Assembly (NCBI RefSeq): GCF_030323265.1 | Contig: NZ_CP104990.1 | Coordinates: 124,001 to 188,000 of the forward strand | Source: Terrirhizobium terrae | GTDB lineage: Bacteria; Pseudomonadota; Alphaproteobacteria; Rhizobiales; Rhizobiaceae | Length of the DNA: 64,000 bases | Direction: 5' to 3' | Shown: in pieces, positions 8,215 to 18,797 of the stretch | Position numbering within the stretch: the stretch's first letter is position 1 | How the letters are laid out: each line of letters opens with the position of its first letter | Translations under genes and position numbers: made by a program | The notes under the pieces: generated by a model | What the model saw: only the letters and a program-made list of their open reading frames with translations | Told to the model about the DNA's origin: nothing | Database searches by the model: none

Positions 8215-9093
8215 CTAACGCCCCTTGAGCGTCCGGCGAATGCCGTCGCTCAGAAGGTTCGCGAACAAACAAATGCAGAAGATCATGACCGCAGGCAGGA
8301 TCGGTCGCCACCAGAACATCGTCAGGCTGTCGAGCGATCGCGAAACCAACGCCCCTAGTTCAGGAGCGGGATCCGGCTGACCCAGGCCGAGAAATGACAT
8401 CAGTGATAACGCCATCACGACATTAGAAATATCCACGCCCGCTGCCACAATCAGCGCTGGAAGGACGCTTGGAAGTCCGTACTTGAATAAAAGCCTTGAT
8501 CGAGTAGCACCTGAAACAATCGCACCAAGGTAGTGCGGCGAAGCTTTGACCCGCCTTAGCTCGTCGCGTGCAATCCACGCATACCAAGGCCACCAGCAGA
8601 TTACGATTGCCATGACCGAGTGCTCAATGCCAGGCCCTAGCGCCGCCGCGAATGCGATGGCGAAAAGCATTGATGGCACCATCAGGAATACGTCGGTCAC
8701 GCGTTGTAGGACCGTATCGACCCATCCACCCATGAATGCCGAGATCAATCCTATCGCCGTGCCGAAGGCAAAACTCGCTATGATGATCGCCAAGCCAGGG
8801 AGCCACGTAAATCTGATGCCGAGAACGATACGTGAAAAGAGGTCGCGACCTATCTCATCCGTCCCAAATAAATGAACTGAAGAAGGCGAGAGAAAAGCAT
8901 CGCCGACTCGCAGTTGTGGATCAAACGGCATGAATAACTGGGGGAAGAGCGCTACAAAAGTAAACAACAGAAGTCCGCAAGCGCCGATTATCCCAAGCAC
9001 ATCGGGCACCCGGCGAGAGCCTTCATTGTGAAGTGAGGAATGATCGTGGAGTTTCCCGCGTCTGAAGGTGCTCAGCATTGGCCGGCGGTCCAT
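8215..9093 (-). CDS. ABC transporter permease, DppC/OppC/NikC type
   Basis: 292 residues. It contains the characteristic HLFGTDEIGRDLFSRIVLG motif after the first TM helix and a BPD permease domain with LGAIVSGATRSRLLFKYGLP as the EAA-like loop. It pairs with the DppB-type subunit. ATG 9093 overlaps the 3' end of the ATPase gene by 22 bp; an alternative ATG at 9078 overlaps by 7 bp. Either way the genes are tightly coupled. Confidence 0.9.
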   Translation of the reverse strand: MDRRPMLSTFRRGKLHDHSSLHNEGSRRVPDVLGIIGACGLLLFTFVALFPQLFMPFDPQLRVGDAFLSPSSVHLFGTDEIGRDLFSRIVLGIRFTWLPGLAIIIASFAFGTAIGLISAFMGGWVDTVLQRVTDVFLMVPSMLFAIAFAAALGPGIEHSVMAIVICWWPWYAWIARDELRRVKASPHYLGAIVSGATRSRLLFKYGLPSVLPALIVAAGVDISNVVMALSLMSFLGLGQPDPAPELGALVSRSLDSLTMFWWRPILPAVMIFCICLFANLLSDGIRRTLKGR

Positions 9094-10693
9094 TCAGCCG
9101 GGGAGCTGTCCGGCCATTGCGCGTATTCATCTGTCCAACGCTTGAGCTGTCCGTCGCAAAGCTCGTAGATTCTATCTGCGACAATTCGTGCGGCTGCGTG
9201 ATCGTGAGTCGCAAGAATGATAGCGGTGCCGTATTCGCGGCGGATACGTCTCAAAAGATTGAGCATTGACAATGCCAGCGTCGTATCTTGTGCGCTGATG
9301 GGTTCGTCGCAGAGAAGTAAGCGTGGATATACGGCAAGTGCCCGTGCGATTGCCGCACGCTGGCACTGTCCAACGGAGAGCTCGGAGGAAGCGCATCCAT
9401 TAGCGATGTTTCGAGGCCGACGAAGTTGAGCGTCTCGATCAAGCGCCGACGTTGGGCCGCCTTATCGACTTTTCGAGACTTCAATCCCTCCACGATCTGC
9501 TCACCAATGGGAAGCCAAGGGGTGAGAAAAGATTTAGGGTCTTGAAAGACAAACTGTGGCTTCACCTCTGCGTGCCAGTTTACAGTTCCTGTTTCATGAG
9601 AAAGCAGTCCTGCCGCGATCTTGAGGAAGGTCGATTTGCCGATGCCACTTTCTCCCACCAGCACAACGCACTCGCCCGATCTCACCGTCATGTCGACTGA
9701 ACTCAGAATCGTTTGATGTCTCGATCGGAAGCGCTCCCTGCTCCTGAAGCCCTTCGAAACGGCATTCATCTCGAGGACTATATCATTCGTCGAGAGCTGC
9801 GGCCTTACCGCATCGAATTCGCCCAGAGACGGGCTGGATTTACTCGAAAGCCCTTCGCTGCGACTTTGATTCATTGATAGAGGTGCAGACCGGGCTGTCA
9901 TCTTGTCGTATCTGATGGTCAGAAGCCCAATGGTGCAAGGGTGGGTTGGACCTACAAACACATCCGCCGTTCGCCCGTGTTCTACAACTCTTCCAGCCTC
10001 CATGATCGCTATCTTGTCCGAGGCCTCGGCGACACTTAGGTCATGAGTATTGATTACGACGGCCGCGCCATCTTTCGCGAGCGCCCGAAGAAGAGAGATC
10101 ACTTTCGCCTTGTTGTCGGGATCTAATCCGGTCGTTGGTTCATCTGCTACGATCAACGGGGCCGGCACAGCGGTTGCCATAGCGATCAGCACGCGTTGCC
10201 GTTCTCCTCCGGAAAGCTGATGCGGGAAGCTGCGCATGACGCGATCCACATTGCCGATCCCCGCCCATCGCAAGCGATCGACTGCGAGCTGATCCCCACA
10301 GGTTTCTGTCATCTGCTTACGGACGGTCATGGCAGGGTTGAGAGCGTCCAGCGGGTCTTGAGATATAACCCTAACCAGTGATTTTCGAGCGATTCTCAGC
10401 TCGGCCTCGCCCACGCCAACGATTTCTTTGCCCATGATACGGATTGAGCCCGTCACAGCAGGAATGCTGGCCTCAGGAAGAAGCCCCTGGACGGCGTGTG
10501 CTAGTGTTGATTTACCGGAACCGCTTGGCCCGACGATGGCAGTAATCTCGCCGGAATACGCGCAAAAATTCAGCCCGCTAAGAACCGTCTGGCGCCGGCG
10601 ACCTCGGGACATTGAGACATACAAGCTTCGGATCTCAAGCGTGGCAGGAGATGGCGCGGGTGCCTTACTCTCCGCTCGCGCGAGATCGTTCAT
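9072..10693 (-). CDS. Fused DppD-DppF type ABC ATPase (frameshifted near 9388)
   Basis: Two nucleotide-binding domains lie in one protein. Domain 1 has Walker A GPSGSGKST, signature LSGGERQR and Walker B LIVADEPTTGLD. Domain 2 has Walker A GESGIGKST, signature LSVGQCQR and Walker B RLLLCDEP. One base is missing near 9388, inside the second signature; the other frame carries the rest to TGA at 9072. Tandem ATPases of this kind (as in YejF or GsiA) energise peptide-type importers. The stop of the substrate-binding gene overlaps this ATG by 4 bp. The SVGQ signature in domain 2 departs from SGGQ and may reflect an asymmetric ATPase cycle. Confidence 0.88.
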
Positions 10694-12227
10694 CGCCGAA
10701 TACTTCCGAAATCTATATTTCCGGGAGGATACACCGGCCTCAGGCCAAGCTCATGGATGTCATCTGCGTGCACGACGACATCCTTGACTTCGACCAACGG
10801 GATTGCAATTCCGGCATCGAAGATCATCTGCCCGGCCCGTTCGTAGAGAACGTTTCGCTTCTCGACATCGGTCAATGCCCCCGCCTCTTCGATGAGGCGA
10901 TCGGCCTCATCTATATGCCGACCGAAAAAATTGACCGGGGCGTCTTTGGTGAAGAACGCCTTGGCTTGGTTCTCCGGATGAGCAGCGTCCGGTCCCGCGA
11001 TTGTTAAAAGCAGATCGGGAGGCGCGCTGGAGTTCTTTAGACTGAAAGCAGCACCTGGTGGCAAGGAATAGGCGGTGGCTTTGATCCCTAAAGAGGCCAG
11101 TTGGGCTATCAACAAGCTTGAGATCCGCTGGTAGCCCGGTGAAGCACTGTGCTGACCAATGACCAAGCTGACAGGGCCGCGACGCGTGATGATATCCTTG
11201 GCGCGATCGAAGTCCTTCGGAAAGACGATCGGTTTTTGGGATCCAGAACGACAACGGGATAAACCGACTTGGCGGCCGACGCATACTCGCCGAAAGCATC
11301 GGCTGCCCAACTCGCAGGGTTCACGGCCGTAAGTATCGCCTCTCTGATTTCGGGGTCATCGAGCGGAGATCCAGGTTTTGCGAACAATGTGTAAAGGCTT
11401 ACACTGGCAGACGAAGATACACTCAGTCCCTCAGGCAGTCCCCGAAGCTGGGCGAAGGGATATCCTGTTGGAACGACGTCAATGTCTCCGGTTCGCAACT
11501 GGAGCATTTGCTGACTAATGTCTGGAACGATCGGTATCTGAATCTCGTCAAAATAGGGTTTGCGACCCCAATAGGCATTGTTCTTTTTGAGAACGTAACC
11601 GTCGCCGCGATTGAACTCTTCAAGCGTGTAAGGGCCGGTTCCGTCGGCATGTTCATTCAACCAACCTGTGGCGTTGTCCGTCTGGTCGTGTTGAGCAAGC
11701 GCTGTTGGGCTGATAACCTTGGGACCCCACGGACTAGCAAGGCTATCCAGGAATGATGGTTGCGCGTGTTTAAGCACTATCTTCAGCGTAAGGTCGTCAA
11801 TGGCTTCTATCTTTTCGACATTCGCGAAAAAGTAGGAAAGAGCGAGGCCGCTATCCCGTCTTCGAAGGAAGGAAGCAGAAACATCTCTGGCAGTCATCTC
11901 GGTACCATCGTGGAATTTTACGCCTTTCACCAAATCGAATTCGTACTCCTTGCCGTCGTCGGAGATCCGCCATTCTTTGGCCAGCCGGCCGATGATCGTC
12001 ACTGTCCCAGGCGCATATTCCACAAGGCCTTCATAGACATTGTTTATTGCGCTCATCGCCCCGATTTCGAAGCCGTTATCGGGGTCGAAAGTGGCGATAT
12101 CGTTGAAGGCGGGAACCCGAAGCGCCTCCTTTGACATGACTGGATGAGCCAGAAGCGAAGCTGCCAGCGTGTAGGCGATTATGCGAGCATTGAATAAATC
12201 CAACCGGTTGAGGGCCATGATTCCCAT
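10690..12227 (-). CDS. Family 5 extracellular solute-binding protein of the ABC importer (frameshifted near 11240)
   Basis: Starts with a signal peptide (IIAYTLAASLLAHPVMS). Family 5 hallmarks are visible: INNVYEGLVEY, LAKEWRISDDGKEYEFDLVKG-V-KFHDG, GTGPYTLEEF and PDISQQMLQLRTGDIDVV. Near 11240 the frame shifts; the second frame continues FDRAKDIITRRGPVSLVIGQ to the C-terminus and overlaps the ATPase start by 4 bp. Total length about 510 residues, normal for DppA/NikA-type proteins. It binds the solute in the periplasm. No heme, nickel or opine specificity can be read from the sequence. Alternative start ATG at 12218. Confidence 0.88.
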
Positions 12228-12521
12228 GCTCTATAAATCTCCTTGGGGCGTGTGGAAAACACATTTGGTGGGATTTCTAACATCCAGGATCGGTCATGAA
12301 CCAGTTCCAGGTCGCGATTGGGCTTGAACATCTCGCGCCAAATATTCTGCTGCAGCCACGAAAACTGACCGGCATTTACAGGGGGAATTGACTTGCTATC
12401 TGGCAAAATGGCTCCGAGCTGAGCGACGTCGGAGATGTGCTGGGTTCCAAAGCCCGGTTTTGCTTGATAAACATTTCAGCCGGGTGAGTTCGCGCCGCGA
12501 GCTGTTGTTGGGGGACTGATC
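12228..12521. promoter_or_regulatory. Divergent promoter region between ABC operon and two-component genes
   Basis: 294 bp without a recognisable gene, between the minus-strand importer and the plus-strand regulator at 12522. The last bases contain GGGGGA six bases before the ATG, a suitable ribosome binding site. I cannot place promoter boxes with confidence. Confidence 0.4.
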
Positions 12522-13172
12522 ATGGAGGTGGCTGCCGCGCGGCCGTCGGAACTGCCGATCGTAACGCTGGTCGACGATGATGCTCACGTACGCGAAGCGA
12601 TGGAGAACCTTCTCTGCTCTGTCGGCATTGACACGATTTCTTTTGCTTCCGCCCGGGAGGTGATCGAGGCGACCTTGCCGGATCGGCCGGGTTGCTTCGT
12701 TTTGGACGTCCGTATGCCGGGCTTGAGCGGTCTCGATCTACAAGGCCATCTACTCAAGCAAGGAAACCATACGCCGATCATATTCCTCACAGCGCATGGG
12801 GATATTGCCATGAGTGTGGAGGCGATGAAGGCCGGTGCGCGCGACTTTCTCACAAAGCCCGTGCGGGATCAGACCTTTCTTGACGCCGTCTCGCGAGCAA
12901 TAAACGCAGATTTGGCAAGGCGCGAGGTAGAATACAGCTCGCGCAAGCACGTGACACTTTACGAAAGTCTCACTGCCCGTGAACGGCAAGTTTTCCGCCT
13001 GGTCGTTGAGGGCAGTCTGAACAAACAGATCGGTTTCGAACTCGGCATTTCAGAAGTCACGGTAAAACTGCATCGAAGCAATATGATGAAGAAGATGCAG
13101 GCAACGACATTCAATAGTCTTTTCAATGCGTGGCAGGCACTTCCCTTGAATATCCGAGAAAACGAGGAATAG
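12522..13172 (+). CDS. FixJ/NodW-type response regulator (REC + LuxR HTH)
   Basis: 216 residues. Receiver: VDDD near residue 18, phospho-acceptor D62 (LDVRMPGLSG), T90 in LTAHGD and K112 in LTKPV. The HTH begins LTARERQVFRLVVEGSLNKQ and the recognition helix reads VTVKLHRSNMMKKM. It is followed at 135 bp by the large PAS kinase gene, so they probably form one system with the regulator first. The domain structure equals FixJ: phosphorylation is expected to free the HTH to activate target promoters. Confidence 0.92.
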   Translation: MEVAAARPSELPIVTLVDDDAHVREAMENLLCSVGIDTISFASAREVIEATLPDRPGCFVLDVRMPGLSGLDLQGHLLKQGNHTPIIFLTAHGDIAMSVEAMKAGARDFLTKPVRDQTFLDAVSRAINADLARREVEYSSRKHVTLYESLTARERQVFRLVVEGSLNKQIGFELGISEVTVKLHRSNMMKKMQATTFNSLFNAWQALPLNIRENEE

Positions 13173-13306
13173 GCGCGATACCCCCGGCAACGAACCTGTC
13201 CTACGAGATAGGTTTCGATGCTTATATCCTCGGTATAGCTTGAGCTTGGTCATTAAGTGATCCGCTACCGTAGCCCGGCGCGTCCTCATCATCCTTGGAA
13301 GACGTG

Positions 13307-15967
13307 ATGGATTTCCAGACATCACAGCAGCGTCGCTGGTTTGCTTTCTCGGCGAGTGCGGTTGGTGCAGTTGCTTCAGTTATCTTGAACGAGCCTGTCG
13401 GCCTGCTGATAGCCGTGGCCTTTGCCACGATTTGCTTCGGCTGGAGATGGGGTATTGCGACCGCGGTTACTATAAGTGCGGTGGCTGCTGCTCTTGTTTG
13501 GGCAGAGGGCAACCTGGCCAGCATGAATGCAGGCAGTTGGGCCGCCTACGCGATTAGCGCCTTCGGTATATGGGCCGTGATTTCAGCTTACAGAACGATC
13601 TCCTTCTATGATCAAGTCTACAAGACTGTGCGGCCCACACTTGAGGATATACCGGGTCTCGGGTGGTCAGCGTATCCAGATGGACGCATGCGGTTCATCA
13701 ACCCTGCTGCTACGGAATTTGTCGGTATCACACCGGAAGAAATGAAGAAGCGGATGGAGGGGACCGACACAGCATGGTGGACGCCTTTCATTCATCCGGA
13801 TGACCAGGCAAGAAGCATGGAGCTTTGGCGTCACAGCCTCAAAACAGGCGAGCCGCTGATCGACGAACAACGTGTTCGTCGCTTCGACGGAACTTACAGA
13901 TGGTTTCGAGACACTGCTATCGCGTCCCGTGACGAGAACGGGAATATCACTGCTTGGTACGGATCTACGGTTGACATTACTGATCAGAAAAATGCCGAGT
14001 CAGCATTGAAAGCGAGCGAGCAACAGCTTCGCGAACTTATCGACACGGTTCCGGCACTGATTTGGCGTGCAAGTCCGGATGGAAAGACCGCCTATGTAAA
14101 TAACCAACTGATCGAATGGTTTGGGTTATCGACAAATGATGTCGAAACCGGAGGGCTGGACGACGTGCTGATGAATGCCGTCCATCCAGATGAGCGGCAC
14201 GATGTGCAAAATGCGGTGAGGCTGCATTTTGCCGCGCGCAAGCCATTCTGTCTGAAATACCGCCAGAGACGCTCTGACGGGTCATATCGGTGGATCAATG
14301 CTAGAGTCCAGCCGCTCATGGACCCGGAAGGTTCGATCGTGCAGTGGTATGGAGTATTCCTCGATATCAACGATGAGATTGAGGCATTAAACGCGCTACA
14401 ACGCAGCGAAACTGAAACCCGTCTCATCGTCGATACCGTCCCGACCTTGATCTGGTTGATGTCCGGCGATGGCTATGTGTACTACTTTAACGAACGGATG
14501 GTCGATTGGACGGGAATAAAACTCCAACAGCATTTGACCAAGTCCCCGGCTGGGCGGCCGACGTATTCGGAATTGATACACCCGGACGATAGCGAACGAA
14601 TCGCAAGAGAGTTCAAGACGGCATTTGAAACCGGCAGCGCTCTACATACAAAGGGTCGGTTGCTCAGGAAAGACGGCCAATTCCGCTGGCTTGACTCGCG
14701 AGTAGAGCCATTGCGCGACGACACGGGAGCCATCATCAGATGGTACGGCGTTTCGATCGATATTGAAGAGGAGGTACGAGCCCAGACTGCGTTGCAAGAG
14801 AGCGAGGGGTATCTTCAACATATGATCGATACCGTGCCTGTCGGGATCGTCCTGTCTGATAACGCTGGTCGTCCAGTGTACATGAATAAGCGGCTTATCG
14901 ACTACAATGGCCTCGGCGTTTCGCGCAGGGAAAAAAGCGGGCAGATCGATATAAATCCCACGTTGGCGGATCTCGTTCATCCCGACGACAGGGAAGCAGT
15001 CGAGAGCCGTTGGGCTACAGCCCGTACGAAAGGGAAACCCTATGCGATGCGTTATAGGCAGCTTAGAGCGGACGGAGCTTATCGCTGGGTTGAGGACCGG
15101 AGCGAACCATTTTTAGACGACGATGGCAGGGTGCTTCAGTGGTACGGAGTGAACCTGGACATTGATGATGAGGTCAAGGCGCAAGAAGCGTTGCGGGTTG
15201 CAGACGAACGGCTCGCGCGGACTTCAAGGACCGTAAGCCTCTCGGAACTTTCGATCTCGATAGCGCATGATCTCAATCAGCCTTTGCAGGGGGTCGTCTC
15301 GAACGTTACCGCATTCAAGAATTGGCTGAAAGCGACGCCGCCCAATTATGAGCGGGCGACCCGCACTGCGGAGTGGATCATACGTGATGCGGAGGCCGCT
15401 GCCGACGTCGTCAGCCGTATTCGAACGATATTTTCGCAGACTGAGCACCGGCGGGAGCCAATTTCTCTGAAAGCGGTTATAGAGGACGTGAAGGGTTCGC
15501 TTGCCGATAAGCTGATCGCTAGCAAGATCAAGGTCAATCTCGACTTCGACGCGGATCTTCCAGAACCATTTGCAGATCGCGTGCAGATAGAGCAGGTCGT
15601 TCTGAACATCCTGAAGAACAGTATCGAGGCATTCGAAGGTGTTCGGCCTCGCGGACGGATAATTGCGGTTCGCGCGCGCTCGCGCGACTTGGAGAACTTG
15701 GAGGTTTCAGTCAGCGATAACGGCGCAGGTATTGAAGATCTCAGCAAGGTTTTCGAAGCGTTCTATACGACGAAAAGCGACGGCCTCGGCATAGGGCTGG
15801 CAATCTGCCGCTCGGTGATCGAAGCTCATGGAGGGCAACTTAGCGCAACCAATCGAAGTAAGGGAGGGGCAGTGTTGAGTTTCACATTGCCGCGGAGAGA
15901 AAAGCTGGAGAACGCGATGGCAAGCGCTCACGTTGGAATGGCGTCGGAGAAAAGCGATCTGCAATAG
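13307..15967 (+). CDS. Multi-PAS sensor histidine kinase
   Basis: About 886 residues from ATG 13307, which has GGAAG five bases upstream (an in-frame TTG at 13295 is also possible). Two to three TM helices lie in the first 100 residues, with only short loops, so sensing is cytoplasmic or within the membrane. Four consecutive PAS/PAC units follow, each ending in a W-Y-G-(S/V) element and D-I-(T/N/E/D) exit. The dimerisation helix has SIAHDLNQPL with the phospho-acceptor near His654, and then N (NILKNSIEAF), G1 (DNGAGI), F (FYTTKSDGLGIGL) and G2 boxes. The PAS units lack an obvious heme-ligand motif. Paired with the regulator at 12522. Similar to rhizobial NodV/NwsA-like kinases in plan. Confidence 0.92.
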   Translation: MDFQTSQQRRWFAFSASAVGAVASVILNEPVGLLIAVAFATICFGWRWGIATAVTISAVAAALVWAEGNLASMNAGSWAAYAISAFGIWAVISAYRTISFYDQVYKTVRPTLEDIPGLGWSAYPDGRMRFINPAATEFVGITPEEMKKRMEGTDTAWWTPFIHPDDQARSMELWRHSLKTGEPLIDEQRVRRFDGTYRWFRDTAIASRDENGNITAWYGSTVDITDQKNAESALKASEQQLRELIDTVPALIWRASPDGKTAYVNNQLIEWFGLSTNDVETGGLDDVLMNAVHPDERHDVQNAVRLHFAARKPFCLKYRQRRSDGSYRWINARVQPLMDPEGSIVQWYGVFLDINDEIEALNALQRSETETRLIVDTVPTLIWLMSGDGYVYYFNERMVDWTGIKLQQHLTKSPAGRPTYSELIHPDDSERIAREFKTAFETGSALHTKGRLLRKDGQFRWLDSRVEPLRDDTGAIIRWYGVSIDIEEEVRAQTALQESEGYLQHMIDTVPVGIVLSDNAGRPVYMNKRLIDYNGLGVSRREKSGQIDINPTLADLVHPDDREAVESRWATARTKGKPYAMRYRQLRADGAYRWVEDRSEPFLDDDGRVLQWYGVNLDIDDEVKAQEALRVADERLARTSRTVSLSELSISIAHDLNQPLQGVVSNVTAFKNWLKATPPNYERATRTAEWIIRDAEAAADVVSRIRTIFSQTEHRREPISLKAVIEDVKGSLADKLIASKIKVNLDFDADLPEPFADRVQIEQVVLNILKNSIEAFEGVRPRGRIIAVRARSRDLENLEVSVSDNGAGIEDLSKVFEAFYTTKSDGLGIGLAICRSVIEAHGGQLSATNRSKGGAVLSFTLPRREKLENAMASAHVGMASEKSDLQ

Positions 15968-16561
15968 GCTCGGCTCTGCGTAGAAAGCCGGAAAAATTGA
16001 CCGTGTCCCTGCCTCTCAATCAATTACTGGAGCGCTGGCTCGATTTCCCAGCTTAAGAGAAAGGTCCGGCGGGATGATGTGGGCTCGGTGCTCCGGCCGA
16101 TACCTAGTATCCGTTGGTGAGTTGCCTGCCTAAAGGAGCTTTTTCCAGGCGCATTGAGAGCTGACCGTTCTAGGTGATCTTTATCTGCTCTTCTGACGTG
16201 GCGATCACTTCAGCGCTTTTTTGCAGGCGACACGTGGAAGCAAGTCGGCCAATGGATGCCTGAACCACCCTGTCCTGCGGTCGGAAAATTCACTGGCAAC
16301 GCGGAGCCGACCTGAGAACGCTGCGTCTGTCACGTGGGCCACCGCTATTTTACGCGCATACCTACCGAATGGAAGCGGTGATATATATGTTTCAATGTCC
16401 GCATAGCATGATATGGGAAAGACCTGGGTGGTGCTGTCCCCACGGCACGGGATGTCAATTGTGTCCTTAAGCAGGAACCTATAAACTGGCGAGCGTTGCC
16501 AAAACGAGAACTTGAGCGCTCGCGTTTCCGAAATCCCCTTGCGAAAAGTGACGAGTTTCAA
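15968..16561. other. Intergenic region (594 bp), no gene recognised
   Basis: Both strands have open frames of 60-270 codons overlapping here, but none shows a known motif or a good start. Base use looks AT-richer than in the flanking kinase gene. It may hold the promoter of the receiver gene at 16562. Confidence 0.35.
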
Positions 16562-16945
16562 ATGGCAGGTTCGTGGGTAGCGGATGTCGCAATCATTGAG
16601 GACGACATTCATCTTCGCAACTCGATAAAAGACCTTTTGGATACCGCGGGGTACTCCAGCGAACTTTTCGGCTCGGCGGACGAATTCCTGGACAGTCAGC
16701 GTTACCGTTCGGTCGGGTGCATCTTGGCGGATGTTAGAATGCCGGGCACTTCCGGTATCGAGATGCTTAGATGGCTCAAATCCCAGGGCGATTGTCCTCC
16801 GGTCCTCATCATGACGTCCTATGGCGACCAGCAAATGCATGCGACGGCGTTGAAGCAGGGCGCTTCCGGGTTCCTTCCCAAGCCGATTGATACCACTTTG
16901 CTCTTGCGGATAATCCAAGAAGTCATCGAAAGTCCCCAACTCTAG
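16562..16945 (+). CDS. Stand-alone receiver domain protein (FixJ-type REC without output domain)
   Basis: From ATG 16562, 127 residues covering a single receiver: IIEDDIHLRNS acidic pocket, phospho-acceptor near D57 (ILADVRMPGTSG), MTSYGD switch Thr/Ser region and LPKPI lysine. It stops right after the last helix, so there is no DNA-binding domain. The sequence around D57 is of the same FixJ class as the full-length regulators in this window. Single receivers usually act as phosphate sinks or shuttles. An upstream ATG at 16496 would add 22 residues without known sequence. Followed at 122 bp by an EmrA-like gene. Confidence 0.85.
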   Translation: MAGSWVADVAIIEDDIHLRNSIKDLLDTAGYSSELFGSADEFLDSQRYRSVGCILADVRMPGTSGIEMLRWLKSQGDCPPVLIMTSYGDQQMHATALKQGASGFLPKPIDTTLLLRIIQEVIESPQL

Positions 16946-17067
16946 TGGGTGATGCCGGTAGAACCGCGAGATCACAGACGCCTCCCGGTACTCTATCGTA
17001 TAGCTGTCGATCTGCCCCACTTCGTTCAAAAATGCCCTCGCGGTTATTTCGCTGAGGAGCAGTTTCG

Positions 17068-18222
17068 ATGGTAAATTCGTTTTTTAAGGGGACGCCCGAA
17101 GTTCTCACACTTCCAGGCGTGAATAGAGAGCCAGGAACTCCGTCATCCAACGAGCCGACCAGCCCGACAGCCGTTGCTGCACGTAGATTACCCATCTCCC
17201 GTAGCGTTTTGCTAGGAAGTGCTCTCTCCGCCGTGGTCATCTATGGGGCATATCAGGGATATCAGCATTACACTGTCGGCCGTTTTATCATGACGACAGA
17301 TGATGCCTACCTGAAGACGGACTTTACCGCGGTTGCTCCAAAAGTCTCCGGTTACATCAGCGAAGTTCTTGTCGCAGACAACGAACAAGTAAAAGCTGGC
17401 CAAGTTGTAGCCCGGATTGATGATCGTGATTTCCGATCGGCGCTGGCGCAGGCGCGTGGCGACTTGGCTGCAACCGAAGCAGCAATCGAGAACATCAATG
17501 CGCAGATCGTGCTCCAAAACGCTCTCATCGATCAAGCGAAGGCCGTACTTGCCTCTTCCAAGGCTAATCTCGAGTTCGCCCTTTCTGACGCAAGAAGATC
17601 TGAGCATCTCGTCTCGAGCGGATCGGGAACACTTTCGCGCGCGGAGCAGGCACAGTCGGTGTTAGAGCAGGCGAGGGCCGCCGTGGATAGCAACAAGTCG
17701 GCGGTAGTCGCCGCTGAGAACAAGGTTCCTGTGTTGGAGACACAGCGCAACCAGGCGATTGCGCAAAGGGATCGATCGAGAGCGGCGGTCGGGCAGGCCG
17801 AGCTTAATCTTTCTTATACAAGCATCGTGTCGGCGATCGATGGGACTATCGGTGCCCGTACCATCCGCCTCGGCCAACTCGTCAGCGCGGGCACACAGCT
17901 TATGGCGGTGGTCCCTTTGAATGCCATTTACGTCGTAGGAAACTTCAAAGAAACGCAGCTGACAGGGGTTGCGCCAGGGCAGAAGGTATCAGTGAGGGTC
18001 GATACATTCCCAGATGCGCGGATTGTCGGTCACGTCGACAGCGTATCGCCGGCTAGTGGCCTAGAGTTCTCATTACTTCCAGCTGACAACGCGACGGGCA
18101 ACTTCACGAAGATTGTACAACGCATTCCCGTAAAGATCTTGATTGACGATGGTGAGTATGGCGGCCGGCTTCGATCGGGGATGTCCGTGGTGCCGAGCAT
18201 CGATACCAGAACCGCACCCTAG
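17068..18222 (+). CDS. EmrA/HlyD-family membrane fusion (adaptor) protein
   Basis: 384 residues. A cytoplasmic N-terminus is followed by one TM helix (LLGSALSAVVIYGAYQGYQ, residues about 50-68), the conserved TDDAYLKTDFTAVAPKVSGY biotinyl-lipoyl half, a coiled-coil hairpin (residues about 110-215) and the second lipoyl half with GQLVSAGTQLMAVVPL. Such proteins link an MFS pump of the EmrB/DHA2 type to an outer-membrane channel for drug or metabolite export. No pump gene is next to it; the only DHA2 pump in the window is at 27072-28664. GAGGAG lies eight bases before the ATG. The adaptor at 21641-22833 is a clear paralogue. Confidence 0.9.
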   Translation: MVNSFFKGTPEVLTLPGVNREPGTPSSNEPTSPTAVAARRLPISRSVLLGSALSAVVIYGAYQGYQHYTVGRFIMTTDDAYLKTDFTAVAPKVSGYISEVLVADNEQVKAGQVVARIDDRDFRSALAQARGDLAATEAAIENINAQIVLQNALIDQAKAVLASSKANLEFALSDARRSEHLVSSGSGTLSRAEQAQSVLEQARAAVDSNKSAVVAAENKVPVLETQRNQAIAQRDRSRAAVGQAELNLSYTSIVSAIDGTIGARTIRLGQLVSAGTQLMAVVPLNAIYVVGNFKETQLTGVAPGQKVSVRVDTFPDARIVGHVDSVSPASGLEFSLLPADNATGNFTKIVQRIPVKILIDDGEYGGRLRSGMSVVPSIDTRTAP

Positions 18223-18797
18223 CTATTGATTTAGGGGAGTTGAACGAGGGCAGGCACCATCCCAGTTGGGCTTGGAGAAGCTCCGTCATGTTTTACCTGG
18301 GGCTCCGGTGGCTCTCCTGACGAGATCGAACTGGGGCTCCGTTGTTTGGGATGTGACGTCAATGCTCGCCCCGACGCGCTAGAAGGGGTTCTCAAGTTAC
18401 CTGAATTGCTACCATAAGTAGCTTTCCTTGAGGCGAGAAAACCGAGGCGTTCAGCGGCTCTGTGCTTCTCGTCGTGCCAACCTAACCTACCAGCTAGGTA
18501 GGCGAGGGTGAGCCCGCGTCATATGCTGATATAGTCTCAGTGCAAGAGCGCGATTATCTGCTCGAAAGTTTGTCATCGGCGGATTTTACAGGCCAAAAGT
18601 CATTTCTGGCCGCCAGTCGTTTTTTAGTTGGCGGGCTTAGGCTCAGCCCGAAGTAACAGTAAGAAATCATACCAATGTATTGTGAAATAGCAGGCAAGCA
18701 ATCTCAATCAGCGGGCGTGGCTGATTAGGCGTGTGGTCGCAGTCGAACACATAGCTGACGACAATTTTGGCATCTGGCTTCTCGATAGATTTCGGAC
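18223..18797. other. Intergenic region (575 bp) with a short palindrome
   Basis: No gene recognised. CTGGGGCTCCG is repeated directly at about 18297 and 18331. A short dyad CCTACC-AGCTA-GGTAGG lies at 18486-18502, some 300 bp upstream of the next kinase gene. Its core resembles the CCTA...TAGG core of the palindrome at 5494. Confidence 0.4.

Noticed and set aside
7543..8358. 271-codon plus-strand frame across the two ABC permease genes
   Set aside because: Low-complexity Arg/Ser/Ala-rich translation; the minus-strand permeases are unmistakable.
16205..17029. Long minus-strand open frame (274 codons) opposite the lone receiver gene
   Set aside because: Its translation has no known motif, and the plus strand in 16562-16945 carries an obvious receiver domain. 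The minus frame is a shadow.
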